NCBI RefSeq assembly: GCF_033439725.1
Contig: NW_026944384.1
Location: 2,046,001 to 2,110,000, forward strand
Length of the DNA stretch: 64,000 bases
Direction: 5' to 3'
Source: Neurospora tetraspora
Lineage: Eukaryota; Ascomycota; Sordariomycetes; Sordariales; Sordariaceae
How positions within the stretch are numbered: the stretch's first letter is position 1; every line of letters starts with the position of its first letter. The notes under the pieces are model-generated. The model saw nothing but the letters and a program-made list of their open reading frames with translations. It made no database searches and was not told the DNA's origin. A program made the translations under genes and the position numbers. Below, one piece after another: positions 13,004 through 24,394 of this stretch.

Positions 13004-13080
13004 CAAACATCGGATGACAGAGCTCCTCCCTTCCGGCTGCCGCAGTCTGAGCCTAGCCCAGGCACCAGCGGGCATATAAG
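13004..13080 (+). promoter_or_regulatory. Upstream element and TATA-like box of small RNA gene, copy A
   Basis: CAAACATCGGATGACA at 13004-13019 is identical in copy B and lies about 85-100 bases before the presumed start. CATATAAG at 13073-13080 lies about 20-28 bases before it, the distance usual for a pol III TATA box. Copy B has TATATAAG at the same place. Confidence 0.6.
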
Positions 13081-13100
13081 ATCCGTTACCTAGCCCCTTT

Positions 13101-13245
13101 ACCACAACGGGGAGCCCTGTGGTCTAATGGCGCAGTGGTTACTGTTGATGAATAACTTAGCGCGGCGGTTTTCGTAGGTCTGCAGCTGGGGTATTGTCGT
13201 TCGTTCTACAAACCTACCTGGGCGACTTAGCTTTTTGCTTTTTTT
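13101..13245 (+). ncRNA. Putative RNA polymerase III small RNA, copy A
   Basis: A likely transcript of about 135-145 nt from the ACCACA at 13101 to T runs at 13232-13236 and 13239-13245. TGGCGCAGTGG at 13128-13138 is a perfect tRNA-type A box, and GTCGTTCGTTCT at 13196-13207 is a degenerate B box. The 5' end can fold: ACCACA (13101-13106) pairs with TGTGGT (13118-13123), with GGG/CCC inside. A 3' hairpin has GGGT-A-TTGT (13189-13197) facing ACAA-ACCT (13208-13215) around a CGTTCGTTC loop. It is not a tRNA: no cloverleaf forms. I cannot match it to 5S, U6, SRP, RNase P or MRP RNA. Expression is untested. Confidence 0.65.
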
Positions 13246-13330
13246 ATTCGATCGGGGAATGATTGAGGATGCTGGAAATGAGGGTTTTGCATTTTTCTCT
13301 TCAGTTTGGGGATGGAAAAGGGGGTTGTTT

Positions 13331-16324
13331 GTGAGCAATGCGAGGTGGATGGTGGATGGAAGGCGTACATCATACAACTCGGACCATGTCGGCGTTTTCA
13401 AATCAAGCCATCATTAGTCAAATATAGAACCCGCCGACACAGATCCATGATCTCTTCGAATGTACGGTAGCTTTTCACCACCTACAGCTCCATCGAAAAC
13501 CTCAATGGATCATTGCGCGCTTGATGCGGCTATTTCTGAAGGACGGTTTCCCAAAGGCCTGCGAGGGAATTGTCAGAACGGTATTCTTGGCAATCATGGC
13601 AATCATGGGACAACAAGCATCACCCTGAGGCGTTTTCGAGAACTCAAAATAGCTCTCGTCTCATGCTTCAAAACGCCATCTCCGTGCTGTTCGGCGATAT
13701 CACCAATGATGGAATTGAGGCCCGATATCATGGAGCACTCTATACCGCTTGTCCCGACTGCACAACCAGTATGATATGGGGAGTGATGGTGTCACACAAA
13801 AGACTAAATCCAGGAGCTTCTGGTCTGGTTACACAGACATCACCAAGCTTCATTGGCAGCTGTGCCGCAGCTGAAATCGAGACACGCTCGACGCGGTGAC
13901 GTTTCTCGCCGAATCAAGAACGATGAAATCTATCAGGCGTCTTTCGCGTATCATCCAAAAAAAGCCAGTTTCTGGAACACCATGGCAATCTCCAAGATGT
14001 CAGAAAGTCGGTCACAACCCAATGGTGAGGTGAAGCTCTAAACCCCTCAAAATCGATGCCGTCTCGATTGGTGACGGCAGGGGTGACGGCGGGGACGGTG
14101 GCGGCGGGGACGGTGGCGGCGCCGTTAAGCTTAAAACTTTAAAGGTTGCAGACGTACCACATCGGGGATAAGTCCGAACGGTGCCTGCCATCACATCAAA
14201 ACGGCTACGTAATAAGAAGCCACATATAGGTAACTCTATTCGTATCGGGCTTCGCTTGCAGCTAACATTCCATGTCCTTACAGATTTTATGACTGTCACT
14301 CACACCACCTTCCTGGTGAGTGGTTATCCGTCCGCACAGGTGGACAAAGTAGGAAAGAAAGCACACGCCCTACGGGAACATGAAGCTCGTGGGGCAGGTT
14401 TTCTTGCAATGAGAGGAGAAAATTCTCGTATGTCCCGGGTACTCTCACAATGTGCCCAGCTAACCACATGGGACTCATGGCCCACAACCCTGAAGTGTAT
14501 CTCCGAGGAGCATGTTGACCACAAACCCAAGAGAGACAACACAGAGAACCCTATCCTCCGCTTGAACCAAAGTACAGGGTACATCACCCCCACACTCGGT
14601 ACCACTGCCTCATCACACGGCACCCCTGCGTCCGTCATTTTCCTTTCGATCTCGCTAACCCTATCTGGTACCGAGAGGACCGCTTCACACCACATGCTCT
14701 TCAGCGCTATCTGGATCCCTGGCGGCCACTCGCTTGAATGCTAAAAACAAAGGTCGGACTACGTTACACACGAGAGTCAACTCTGGGTCAAAGGAGTCCT
14801 TTACAGAAGCTTTGGACTTCGAGTCTCGATTGGGTTTAGTGACTCAAACCCTTGGTCACCGTTGAGGTCTCAGCGACTACCTCCCCCTCTGTCCCTCGAC
14901 GTTCAGTCAAAACAACTTGAAGATACGATGCCTGGCAGTCAACTTGGTTGTATGATGCGGTGACTATACCACAAGGTGGCCATAGAAAATCGCATAGATT
15001 GCGGCTGAACTGCATACGCCCTTTGTAAGTTGCATTCTACGTGGAGTGGGAAGACACCGAAAGAGTCAGAAAGGTCACAGCCCCACTCGATGATACCTCT
15101 CGCTCGGGGGAAATCCCGGCGCTGTGGGGGAGCCCTGGCAATGTTGCACTCCTCATTTCTCAGCAGACGGAAGTACTACCTTGCTTGTAAAGTACAGATG
15201 CTTTGGGACCTGCTGTTACTGGCGTACTGCTATCCACCCAGACCGTTTTCTCTGTTCTTCATTTCTCCCTCAGGATCTCCAAGAGGTTGTCACAATGGAA
15301 GGCCTTCAGCACAGTCTGGGGAAGCAAGCAACATGGGTCAGTATTGTGATGGTCTTTCTATCTGATCCTTTACCAGGGGCAAGCTTAGTGCCTACGGCTC
15401 GGGACGCCTTCCCTGTCCTTTCTCCTCACTCACACACACAAGCGGCGGTACTTGGTATCCTTACCGTGTACCTAGTACTGTTTGGGGTTCTCCAGGCAAC
15501 TTTATCTCGTCACATGGCTTACTGCATTAGCTCTTCTTCAGTAGATCTTGTCTGCATTATGAAACGTTAACGCAAGTATGAGCCGACCTTTCTTTGACAG
15601 ACAGAACCGGGGTCGTCATCAGGCACGACGGGTCCTGCCTTTTCAACTAGACTCTAGGGGATATGGGAAAGTTCGGTACCGGATACGTGTATACAGGGCC
15701 GCTTCCTTACCGAAAGCCACAATCATGAGATGTTCCCGAAGTCGGCGAGGGTTTAATCAACCAAGTGGTTCTACTAAGGTATGTGGTTGATGGGAGTACT
15801 ACCATGCTACTTTGACCACTCCGTGTTGTTTTTAACCAGACGTATACGAGCAAAGGGTTGCTAAAACCACATCAACGCTCGTATCTACTAGAGGATAACC
15901 TGCCTTGCAAGTTTCCTGTGACTATACTTCATCATTCACAAACTGGCCAACAAACCAAAAGCCAAGACATCACTTGCTCTGCAGCTGATGTTGATCATTG
16001 GGCGCTGCCTGACTTATTTTTACATTTCGTTCCTTGTGGGGTTGCGTCACAGTACCTAGCCTGCCAGCCTTACCAGATCCTCTCTAGAGACCTACCCCTT
16101 GATCCTCAAAGTCTTCACCTCATCGTTGAACAAGCTTGGAAGATCTTTGGACGTATGCAAGTGGCGGAGTACACTAGGTGCTTTTAAACACACAGACTGG
16201 AGTCACCACAAGCCTCATTCTACCTACAAACGATATACAGCACGAAAACGAATACCTCTACCTCCTTGAACGCCAAGGCTTCTTACCTTATTTAGGACAT
16301 ATCTTGAAGAAGGTTTCGAACAAG
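13331..16324. other. 3 kb gene-poor stretch
   Basis: Open frames of up to about 150 codons from an ATG (for example near 14,289-14,744) show no recognisable domain, no neat intron structure and no Neurospora-like start context. A GC-rich minisatellite lies at 14071-14123. I call no gene; a lineage-specific gene or long RNA cannot be excluded. Confidence 0.45.
14071..14123. repeat. GC-rich minisatellite
   Basis: Imperfect tandem units around GGTGACGGC and GGGGACGGTGGCGGC, about 53 bp in all. No role is evident. Confidence 0.7.
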
Positions 16325-16694
16325 ATGTCTACCGATCTCTGCGTTCCCGCATACCTCGGGGCAGGACCAGGTACCTGGCGAGAAGAAGGACAGTCACAGT
16401 CACATATTCCACGTCGTCCTTCCACCGTATTATCGGCGTTCCCGCCAGGCACGAGTGCAACAAGATTGGCGGCTTCTTCGACTGCTTCCCTGGATCATCA
16501 CGAATACTTAAAGAGTGGCCCAGGAGTTCTCCTTCAGAGTGTTTGGGGTGTTGTCGCCGAAAAGGAACAACGGTTTGGTGTTCAACCGCGTGTTACTAGG
16601 TCGGCATACTCGAGACGACGGTCACTATCCGGAGCAGTCAAGAGGGGAAGGAAAGAAAAGGGTTTGACTAAGAAGCTGGTGAAGGGTTTGGAGG
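16325..16694 (+). CDS. Possible upstream exon of the bZIP-like gene
   Basis: Open from an ATG at 16325, with a basic segment near its end (RSAYSRRRSLSGAVKRGRKEKG). A GTGAGT donor at 16695 and an acceptor TATAG ending at 16807 would join it, in phase, to the frame that carries the bZIP basic region, giving a protein of 598 aa in total. The intron (113 nt) lacks a clear CTAAC branch point, so this may instead be 5' leader. Confidence 0.35.
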
Positions 16695-17049
16695 GTGAGT
16701 ATTCTTTTTCTTTATCTTTGACATAACTGCTGTTGTCTAAACCCAGTCATTTTTGCTATTATTATCTCTACCGAAGACCAGAGAATCTCATACCAACTTT
16801 ATTATAGGCCATGACTCTCAGACCGCGGTAGAAATACTTGGAAAAGAACATACACAGCCCAATCAACCTCAGCCCATCGAGGCTGAAGAAGAATATGTCT
16901 GTGCGATAGACGCACGACTAAGTGCTGCTACGGGTTCCGGCAACAGTGAACAGAGCAACCAGGTCAAAGACTCAACAGCGAGCAAAAAACCGCCCACTTC
17001 ACCAACTTCTTCACCACCGGCTGATCCTCATCCACCCCCCAAACACAAC

Positions 17050-18234
17050 ATGTCCTCACGCTCGTCACGACACTCTTCATTCACTTCATCCTCTTCCTCC
17101 CACTCCCACTCCCACTCCCATACCCATACCCAAACCCGCTCCTCCACATCTAGCAAGTCCTTCTCACCTTCCTCTCCCAAGCCCGCCTCACCCTCACCCT
17201 CACCCTCACCCTCCTCCCCACAACAAAAATTCTCGCATACAGGGAAAGAAGACAAAGAACAAGAAGACAAAACCGCCGACAAAGACGACTGGCACCAAAT
17301 CCACGAACCGGAACAACGTCGCCGAATCCAAAACCGCATCGCCCAGCGCAAGTTCCGCGAAAAAGCTCGCTTGCTGAAAGACCAAGCTGCCCGCGACGCG
17401 CAGAATAGGAGGTACGCTGGGTGTGCTTATACGTGTCCGGAGGTTGGGGATTTACCTGTTGAGACTTATGAGGTTGAGGATGAGAATGGGAGTGGGGGTG
17501 GGAGTGGGAGTGGGGGGTACTATTTTGATGGGGAGGGTTTTGAGGGGGTTGTTGAAGAGAAGGGAGAGGGAACAGCGCATGGCGGGGAGATGAGGGATGG
17601 GGTGGGAGGCGAGAGGGTACTATCGGGTTTACCGTGGGGTGGTTTGAGTATGAGATACATGGTGGGGAGGGGACACGAGTACTATCGGTATCAGAGCACC
17701 TCAAGGGGATCAGGATCAGGGTCTGGGACGGGAACGGTTACGTCGCTGTCGCCTACGAATACGGCTTTGAATACACCTACGCCTACGCCTACGCATATGT
17801 CTACGACGACCAGCGGCGATACATGGCCGACTTTACAACAGCGACAGCAAGCGGCTACGTATTACCGACACACGACGAGTGGAGACAGCGGAGCATCGCC
17901 TTTGTCACCGTATGGCATGATGATGCCCATGGGCATGGATTTGATGAGTGGTGGTGATATGGATATGGATATGGATGTGGATTATTCTATGGCGGGGACT
18001 GGAGCTGGAGGGGAGTATGTGACTTCTCCTATGGCGGTTACTCCGGGAAGTGGAAGTGGAAGTGGTGGTCACGGGGGTGCCAGTGTCCTTGGAAATGGTA
18101 CTGGTACTGGTATGGATGTGACGTATTATGATTCATCGCCGTATTATTACGACTATGGAAGAGGTGGTGACGCGGCGAGCGGCAGTGGAAGCAGTGTCTA
18201 TGGAAGAGGAGGTGGAAGAGGAGGCCGGATGTGA
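17050..18234 (+). CDS. bZIP-like transcription factor with low-complexity tail
   Basis: 394 aa from the ATG at 17050, which has good context (CACAACATGTCC); the frame is open upstream to 16808 and may be longer. A Ser/His/Pro-rich stretch leads to the basic region RRRIQNRIAQRKFREKARLL near residues 96-115. This has the N-x2-AQ-x2-F-R core of fungal Yap-like bZIPs. The zipper is poor: after KDQAARDAQNRR the heptad leucines stop. The remainder is Gly/Ser/Tyr/Asp/Met low-complexity sequence, including a Met-Asp repeat. By family it should be a nuclear DNA-binding protein; target and function are unknown. With so short a zipper, dimerisation or even DNA binding is uncertain. Confidence 0.65.
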   Translation: MSSRSSRHSSFTSSSSSHSHSHSHTHTQTRSSTSSKSFSPSSPKPASPSPSPSPSSPQQKFSHTGKEDKEQEDKTADKDDWHQIHEPEQRRRIQNRIAQRKFREKARLLKDQAARDAQNRRYAGCAYTCPEVGDLPVETYEVEDENGSGGGSGSGGYYFDGEGFEGVVEEKGEGTAHGGEMRDGVGGERVLSGLPWGGLSMRYMVGRGHEYYRYQSTSRGSGSGSGTGTVTSLSPTNTALNTPTPTPTHMSTTTSGDTWPTLQQRQQAATYYRHTTSGDSGASPLSPYGMMMPMGMDLMSGGDMDMDMDVDYSMAGTGAGGEYVTSPMAVTPGSGSGSGGHGGASVLGNGTGTGMDVTYYDSSPYYYDYGRGGDAASGSGSSVYGRGGGRGGRM

Positions 18235-21095
18235 AGGAGTGCTGGGCAAGGACAAGGCTGTAAGAATTCTCCTCTCTTTGATGTTTGTTCTTGATGATGG
18301 TTGGTCAGGATACGGGGTTTCTGTCATGACTTCGATTTCACTTCCTTTTCTTGTATACCCATTAGCGATTTTCATTATCCCCAACTCACGATAGACAATG
18401 AAGATCTGTAGAGTTCACGGGTTCCCCACGACGGTTTCTGTTCTGCCTGCCTGAAGCCCGCTCAAATTTCATCGTAGTCCCAGATGCGAGTCACCTCCTC
18501 GGTGGACCATCGTGTCTTCGTGCATCAAATTCTTCGTATCTCTCCTCTTCGCTTGTTGTCTTTGGAACCACTTACCTAGGACTAAGTAGGACCATTTCCG
18601 ATACCTTGCATGATAGACATGACCAAACCGTACCGCGTCAAGTGTAGAGGTAGTCAACCAAATTTTACCAGGGGTTATGTAGTTGGTCTCGGCCTATAGA
18701 AGCTCGCAATCCACGCCTCATTACCACATTGGCTTCTGGTAGCCAACGTAGCGTACCGCATGTTACATCCGACCTTTCCATCCTTCTAGAAGGTTTGGAA
18801 AAGCTTCCATGACACGGCTCGGATAGGACCCACAACATGTTGTTGTTGCATACGCTGTAGGGACCTACCTACATCATAGCCAAGCTGGTACCGAATGTGC
18901 TTATGGATGATCTTGATAGTACCTGAGAGACGATCAAGGCAAGGCAAACATCCCGTGAGTTCCTTATCGACGGGCTGGGTAGATTGCCGTGTGATTTTGC
19001 ATTCTTCCATGCGTCTTCTACGCACCTTCTTTGCATCCCGTATATTAATGAGCTGTAGGTCTGCACAGAAATGGTGAGGGTATCTTGAAGCAGATTGGTT
19101 TCGGTAACCTGGGTGAGTTTGTGATATTTCCTTTCTCTCTCCCCCATTCAGTAATACCTGTAGATCAGTTCTCTTCGCCTGGTTCTTGGCTTTACCACCC
19201 GCTACCCATCCCCGATCTCACGCCGAGCCGCGTCGCCGCCGCATTCTTGCTTGTCAAAAGTTGCTTGCAGGATGCATAGAGCTGCCTGGGGTTGTGGAAC
19301 CCAAGACGACCAGAGCGACACATGCCCTGTGTGCCTAGACAACAGACATCACGGTGTGACTAAATCGGTAACAGTGGACCGTATGGGCATCTTGGTTGTG
19401 AGGAGGCCGTGATGTGACAGTCGAGCGGGAGGATCAATAGGATAGAAGCGGGCACCGGTAAGGCAAAGGTAGTGGAGGGCAGACACGGGAGAAAAGGGCA
19501 GAAAATGGCCACTAAGCCACCGCCCGAATTGATATTCTTCGGTTCGGGCAGCATCTGCAGACACGGGCGTGACGGGCCACGGCGCAGATCGGGGGTTGTG
19601 ATGTCTCACCTAGTCGACCATCCATAGCCGTTGGACCACCGATTGCCCGGAGCTAATGAGTGAGTGTGTGTGAGTGTTCTTTTGTGCCTCGTAATGACAG
19701 AAGGAAGGGTATGATGGTCCAGCCGACGTTTAGCCTTTCGACGAATACCAAAGCCGAGAGAAGGTATAAGAACTTCCGGGCTGTTGGCAAAGAGGTTGGC
19801 GGGGAGCATCAAGAGAGAAGTATACAGTACCCCGGATGTAGAATCGAAAAACACACCGGGGACTGACAGATTCTTGCTCGCCGGCGCCGAGATCCAGGAA
19901 GGGGACCATTTCTAGAGCACCGTACATGGTACATGACGCATGGTCCCTTTGTCAGGGGCTACTGCAGGCACGCCGTTTCTTGACCGTTATCTCCCATAAC
20001 CTCAAACGCTGACAGAGAACACTGCAGCTTCAAGATCAAAATGTTAGGCAGATCTGGGCACCGGCAGTATCCAGGATGTCTCGTGGACGAGAAGCCGGGT
20101 GGGCGCGCTTCAGACTCGTCCATATAGCGTGCCCGTCAAATATCGTGACTATCCTGGATCTTTGAACTGGCTGGAGAGTATCCTATTTCGAGGGTCCATC
20201 GACACTCGTCGATATGTTGGTATGGTGGATGGAACGTTGCAGGCATTGGGTGTCGGCCTGGGGATCTGTACGAGGTTGAGGGTCTTGGCGAGGTTGGCTG
20301 GTGATGCAGCCATGATCTATGTGGCTTGAGGTGATTGAGACATTCGTTATGATATGTCTATCTTCGGCGATGGATGAGGCTATTCTGGGATCTACCACAA
20401 TGTCGTCGTCGACGCCCGCAGAGAATGACCATCCGAGAATAGATATCGTGGTTGTGTCTTGACGGCCTCATAGGGCTGCAGCGCGTGCAACGAAGCGTGG
20501 CGTCGGTCGTTATGAGATGAAAGATGTCATTCGTAGAGTTTGTTCGTGTGCGGCTGAGGTTCAAAAAAAGATGAAACGAGGACAGAGTTCAGTTGTCGTG
20601 GAGGGGAATAAGAAATACAAAAGGTGGGGCAGCGGGGTCAAACCCCATTGAACCCCACATTCTGTTGTTGAAGAGACCCACTTGGGCTTTTGGAGTCCCA
20701 GTGGAGTCTAGTTGGGGGCTCGTGGGGGGGAGGGGGGGTCGAGGGGTCCTCAGGGGGTCCTGTCCAGGTGGTTTAGTAGCCTTTACCCCTGCAGATTGGC
20801 GCCAGCTTCATCGTCATGGAACGTGTTCAGAAAATAGCCACACCATCACAACTTCCGACCCTCCCCATCACCGATTCTTCACGACGCTATCCTGGAACTG
20901 GGTGCTGATTCGACAGATCTGAGTCGACTTACTTCCAGTTCCTCAGTTCTCACCCTCACAGAGCCACGGACCTGGCGAAGAAAAGTACCGATGCCCAACT
21001 AGACAAGCTAGAAACAGCTACACCGAAGCTTGAGCCTCGTGGTACCGTACCCCCCTTACTTGGGACTACCTACATCTGGGGCACAACCTCAAGTC
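18235..21095. other. 2.9 kb gene-poor stretch before glucosidase I
   Basis: Short open frames only, none with a recognisable motif. A G-rich tract at about 20,712-20,760, with runs of five to eight G, could form G-quadruplexes. The last 200 bases probably hold the glucosidase I promoter and leader. Confidence 0.5.
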
Positions 21096-23653
21096 ATGGC
21101 GCCACCATCGCGGCAACCGCGCCAACTGAGCCTGGTGCTCACCCTCTTCCTCCTTTGTTTCAATGCCCTCTTCGGCCAAGCTGCCGCCCAAGAGGACGAG
21201 GCCATCCTCAACAGCGAGATTGCTCGACTTAACAACCAGAGCCTGCTATGGGGTCCCTATCGTCCCAACCTCTACTTCGGCGTCCGCCCCCGCATTCCCA
21301 AGGCCTTGATGACTGGTCTCATGTGGGGCAAGGTTGAGACATACACCGACTATCAGACCTCTCTCCGGTACACGTGCGAGCAGAACGAGGGCATGAAGGG
21401 TTATGGCTGGGACGAATACGACACTAGAAGGGGCGGTGTTCAGTCCATCCACGACACCGAGAACGGCATCGACATCACCACCTCTTTCGTCAAGGTTCCC
21501 GGCGGCGCGAATGGCGGCAGCTGGGCTGCCAGAGTCAAGGGTCAGCTCCAGGAGGGTGTGCCCGCAGACCGCAAGACTGCTGTGATCCTCTATGTCACTC
21601 AGGAGGGACTTGGCACACTCGAGGCCGCCAAGGGAGATGATGAGAATGGCTACGAGGGCGATGTCACCCTCAACGGAAACTCTGCCGCCCTCGGAGACTA
21701 CAAGCTTGTCCTCACCAAGGGCAAGGGCAAGCACCCTAAGAGCGACCACAAGGTCACCGAGGTGCGTGGCGATGCCCACACTGTGGTCCAGTCCTTGACC
21801 TACCAGGAAGAGTTCCTTTGGCAGGCCAAGGGCGTCGTCTTCAAGCAGCTCAAGGAGAGCGTCGATGCGTTCGTCGAGAAGTACTTTGACAAGGAAGACC
21901 CCCCGCCGGCCTGGCAGGTGTTCCAACTTGAGAATCGCCCTGGAGCTGGAAACGTTCAGATCATCCAAAGAGTCTTTGAGGGTGACTTTGAGTTTGATAT
22001 CCTCTTCTCCAGCGCCTCGGCTGGCACGGAACTCTCAAGTGCCGATCTGACCAGGGAGATCCAGGAGGCTACCGAGTCGTTTGGCGAACGCTTCTCCAGC
22101 GTCTTTGCCATCAAGGCTCCCTTTACTGCTGACAAGTATAAGAAGTTTGGCAGGAGCATGTTTTCTAACCTCATTGGCGGCATTGGTTATTTCTTTGGAG
22201 AGTCAGTGGTTGACCGTTCTTATGCGCCCGAGTATGAGGAGGAGGACGAGGGATTCTGGGAGGAGGCTGCGGCCGCCAGAGCTCGCAACAAGCCCACGCT
22301 CGAAGGCCCTTATGAGCTCTTTACCAGCATCCCGTCCCGCCCCTTCTTCCCCAGAGGCTTCTTGTGGGATGAAGGCTTCCACCTGCTTCCCATTGCGGAC
22401 TGGGACATTGACCTCGCAATGGAGATTGTCAAGAGCTGGTATAACCTCATGGACGAGGATGGCTGGATCGCCCGTGAGCAGATCCTGGGCGCAGAGGCCA
22501 GGAGCAAGGTTCCCGAGGAGTTCCAGACCCAATATCCCCACTACGCCAACCCTCCTACGCTGTTCTTCATTGTCGATACCTTTGTCGACAAGCTGCGCAA
22601 AGCTAACGGCAGCATGCCTGTTGTCAAGGAGCATCTTTCCCAGGGCGTCCCCCTTTCCAGTGCATCTATCGACAACGTTGAAGTAGGACTGGAGTATCTC
22701 CGCCGCCTCTACCCGCTTCTTCGCCGCCAGTTCTACTGGTTCAAGAAGACACAGTACGGTGACATCAAGTCCTACGATCGCGAGGCCTATTCTCCCCGGG
22801 AGGCTTACAGGTGGCGCGGCCGCACCCCTGCGCACTGCTTGACCAGTGGCTTGGACGACTACCCCCGTCCTCAGCCTCCTCACCCTGGTGAGCTCCATGT
22901 CGACCTCATGTCGTGGGTTGGCCTGATGGCTAAGTCGTTGGCCAACATTGCCGAAGCCGTTGCGCCTGAGGAGGTTGAGGACTACACCAAGGTTCTCGAC
23001 GGAATAGAGCACAATCTTGACGACCTGCACTGGTCTGAAAAGGACGGCTGCTACTGCGACGCTACCATCGACGAGTTTGAGGAGCACCAGTTGGTCTGCC
23101 ACAAGGGATACATCTCCCTCTCCCCATTCCTGACTGGTCTGTTGAAGGCCGATAGCCCTAAGCTTGGCAAGATTCTGGCCCTTATTGGTGATGAGGAAGA
23201 GCTGTGGAGTCCGTATGGTATCCGAAGCTTGAGCAAGAAGGATGAGAACTATGGCTCTGCCGAGAACTACTGGAGAAGTCCCATCTGGATCAACATTAAC
23301 TACCTTGTCATTACCCAGCTTTACGTAAGTTTACCTCTAGTTCCATCTCACCGCCTAGATTACGATGCTAACCATGGTCACAGAACCTTGCTATCCAAGA
23401 AGGGCCCTACCAAGAGACAGCCCGCGACCTGTACCAGAGGCTGCGTAAGAACGTTGTCGAGACCATCTACAACAGCTGGGAGGAAACAGGCTTTGCCTGG
23501 GAGCAGTACAACCCAGAGACGGGCAAGGGCCAGCGCACCCAGCACTTCACCGGCTGGACCAGCTTGGTGGTCAAGATCCTGGCCATGGATGACCTGCCCG
23601 AGGCTGTCCCAGCGGCCCCGGTTGAATCAGAGTACGTCAAAGACGAGCTATGA
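21096..23653 (+). CDS. CWH41: Mannosyl-oligosaccharide glucosidase (glucosidase I, GH63)
   Basis: Removes the outermost alpha-1,2-glucose from Glc3Man9GlcNAc2 in the ER, the first trimming step of N-glycans. Exons 21096-23324 and 23384-23653 give 832 aa; the 59-nt intron has the branch point GATGCTAACC. Residues 1-31 form a signal peptide or anchor with a LSLVLTLFLLCFNALFG core. GH63 landmarks are LWGPYRPNLYFGVRPR near 50, FFPRGFLWDEGFHLLPIADWD near 412, REQILGAEARSKVPEEF, and the C-terminal ENYWRSPIWININYL spanning the end of exon 1. The final four residues are KDEL, an ER-retrieval signal, which suggests a soluble luminal enzyme rather than the type II membrane form known in yeast. The ATG at 21096 begins the signal sequence. 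Confidence 0.95.
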
Positions 23654-24394
23654 TGGAGATTGAAAACTGTCGTCTGATTAAGCTATACCGCTAGGAACGA
23701 CGAACCGGAGTTGTAAATAGAGACGATGACAAGGTCTAATATGTTTTTGAGACACACCATCGTATAATTCACTGGCGGTTGTTCTTTGTTTGGATTCATC
23801 TAGCCATTGTCTTGTTAAAGCTTGTTCGTAGTCAGGGGGTGGCGCAGTTTGGTCTATGCCATGTACAACCCTAACCCGGGACTCTTACCCTGCTGTAATC
23901 GGGTGCTATATTTGGCCCAATCTAGCTCTGCGTTCTGGAGCCCCGCAGGCGGGCCACTTCTCCCCCCTGACCGAAGTTACAGTTACGTGATAAGCCCAGG
24001 TCCGGGCATCAACATGGGCCCATCAACATGGGACAGCACATCCCGTTCGTATCCAGAACTGTCTGCTGCTTTCCATTCCGCCTTCTGTTTACATTGTTCA
24101 ATGCTGTCCAATCGGCCAACTACCTACAACGACTCCTCGTATCGGTAGTATTACTTCTCACGACGACGGGGCCTACGACGAGGGCAACGATTTCTCAAAT
24201 ATCTTTCTGTCCGGCAGCAGCATGAATCTACGATACCACGTCCCGCCTTGAAACCACGACCAATACCTTACTGGACCTTACAACACCTTGAACATCAACA
24301 TCAACACCAACAGCAACATCAGACCATATCTAGCTAGCTAGCTACTACAATACCATAACGATACTCACGGACAGATACAAAGATAGAAGACACC
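23654..24394. promoter_or_regulatory. Spacer and leader of recyclin-1
   Basis: A 0.74 kb tandem spacer without a gene. The last 150 bases are rich in AACATCAACA-type repeats and TAGCTAGCTAGC, typical of a fungal 5' leader. Confidence 0.45.

Larger units (their letters stand above)
12850..13330 (+). repeat. Diverged duplicated segment, copy A (partner 60,790-61,300, inverted)
   Basis: This stretch aligns by eye, with gaps, to the reverse complement of about 60,790-61,300. Shared blocks include GCCGGCACG, a 16-base identical block at 13004-13019, CAGGCACCAGCGGG, a TATA-like box, CCGTTACCTAGC, CCTGTGGTCT, the A box, ATTGTCGTTCGTTC and CTGGGCGACTTAG, plus the T runs and about 80 bases after them. 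Homology extends about 200 bp upstream and 80 bp downstream of the presumed RNA. It is therefore a gene duplication with its promoter rather than a retroposed SINE. Confidence 0.8.

Noticed and set aside
13101-13245. tRNA gene or tRNA pseudogene
   Set aside because: The A box is perfect, but no acceptor stem, anticodon arm or standard T arm can be formed, the B box lacks a base, and the second copy preserves a different fold.
12850-13330. SINE insertion
   Set aside because: Homology between the two copies includes about 200 bp of upstream promoter-like sequence and continues past the T runs, with no target duplications seen. That fits duplication of a gene with its flanks.
14289-14744. Protein of about 150 aa
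   Set aside because: No domain, weak start context and no splice structure; kept only as a possibility in the gene-poor stretch.
15124-15570. Hydrophobic 148-codon open frame
   Set aside because: It does not begin with ATG and has no recognisable family features.
21246-23102. Long antisense open frames within glucosidase I
   Set aside because: They mirror the codon pattern of the sense gene, and carry no features of their own.
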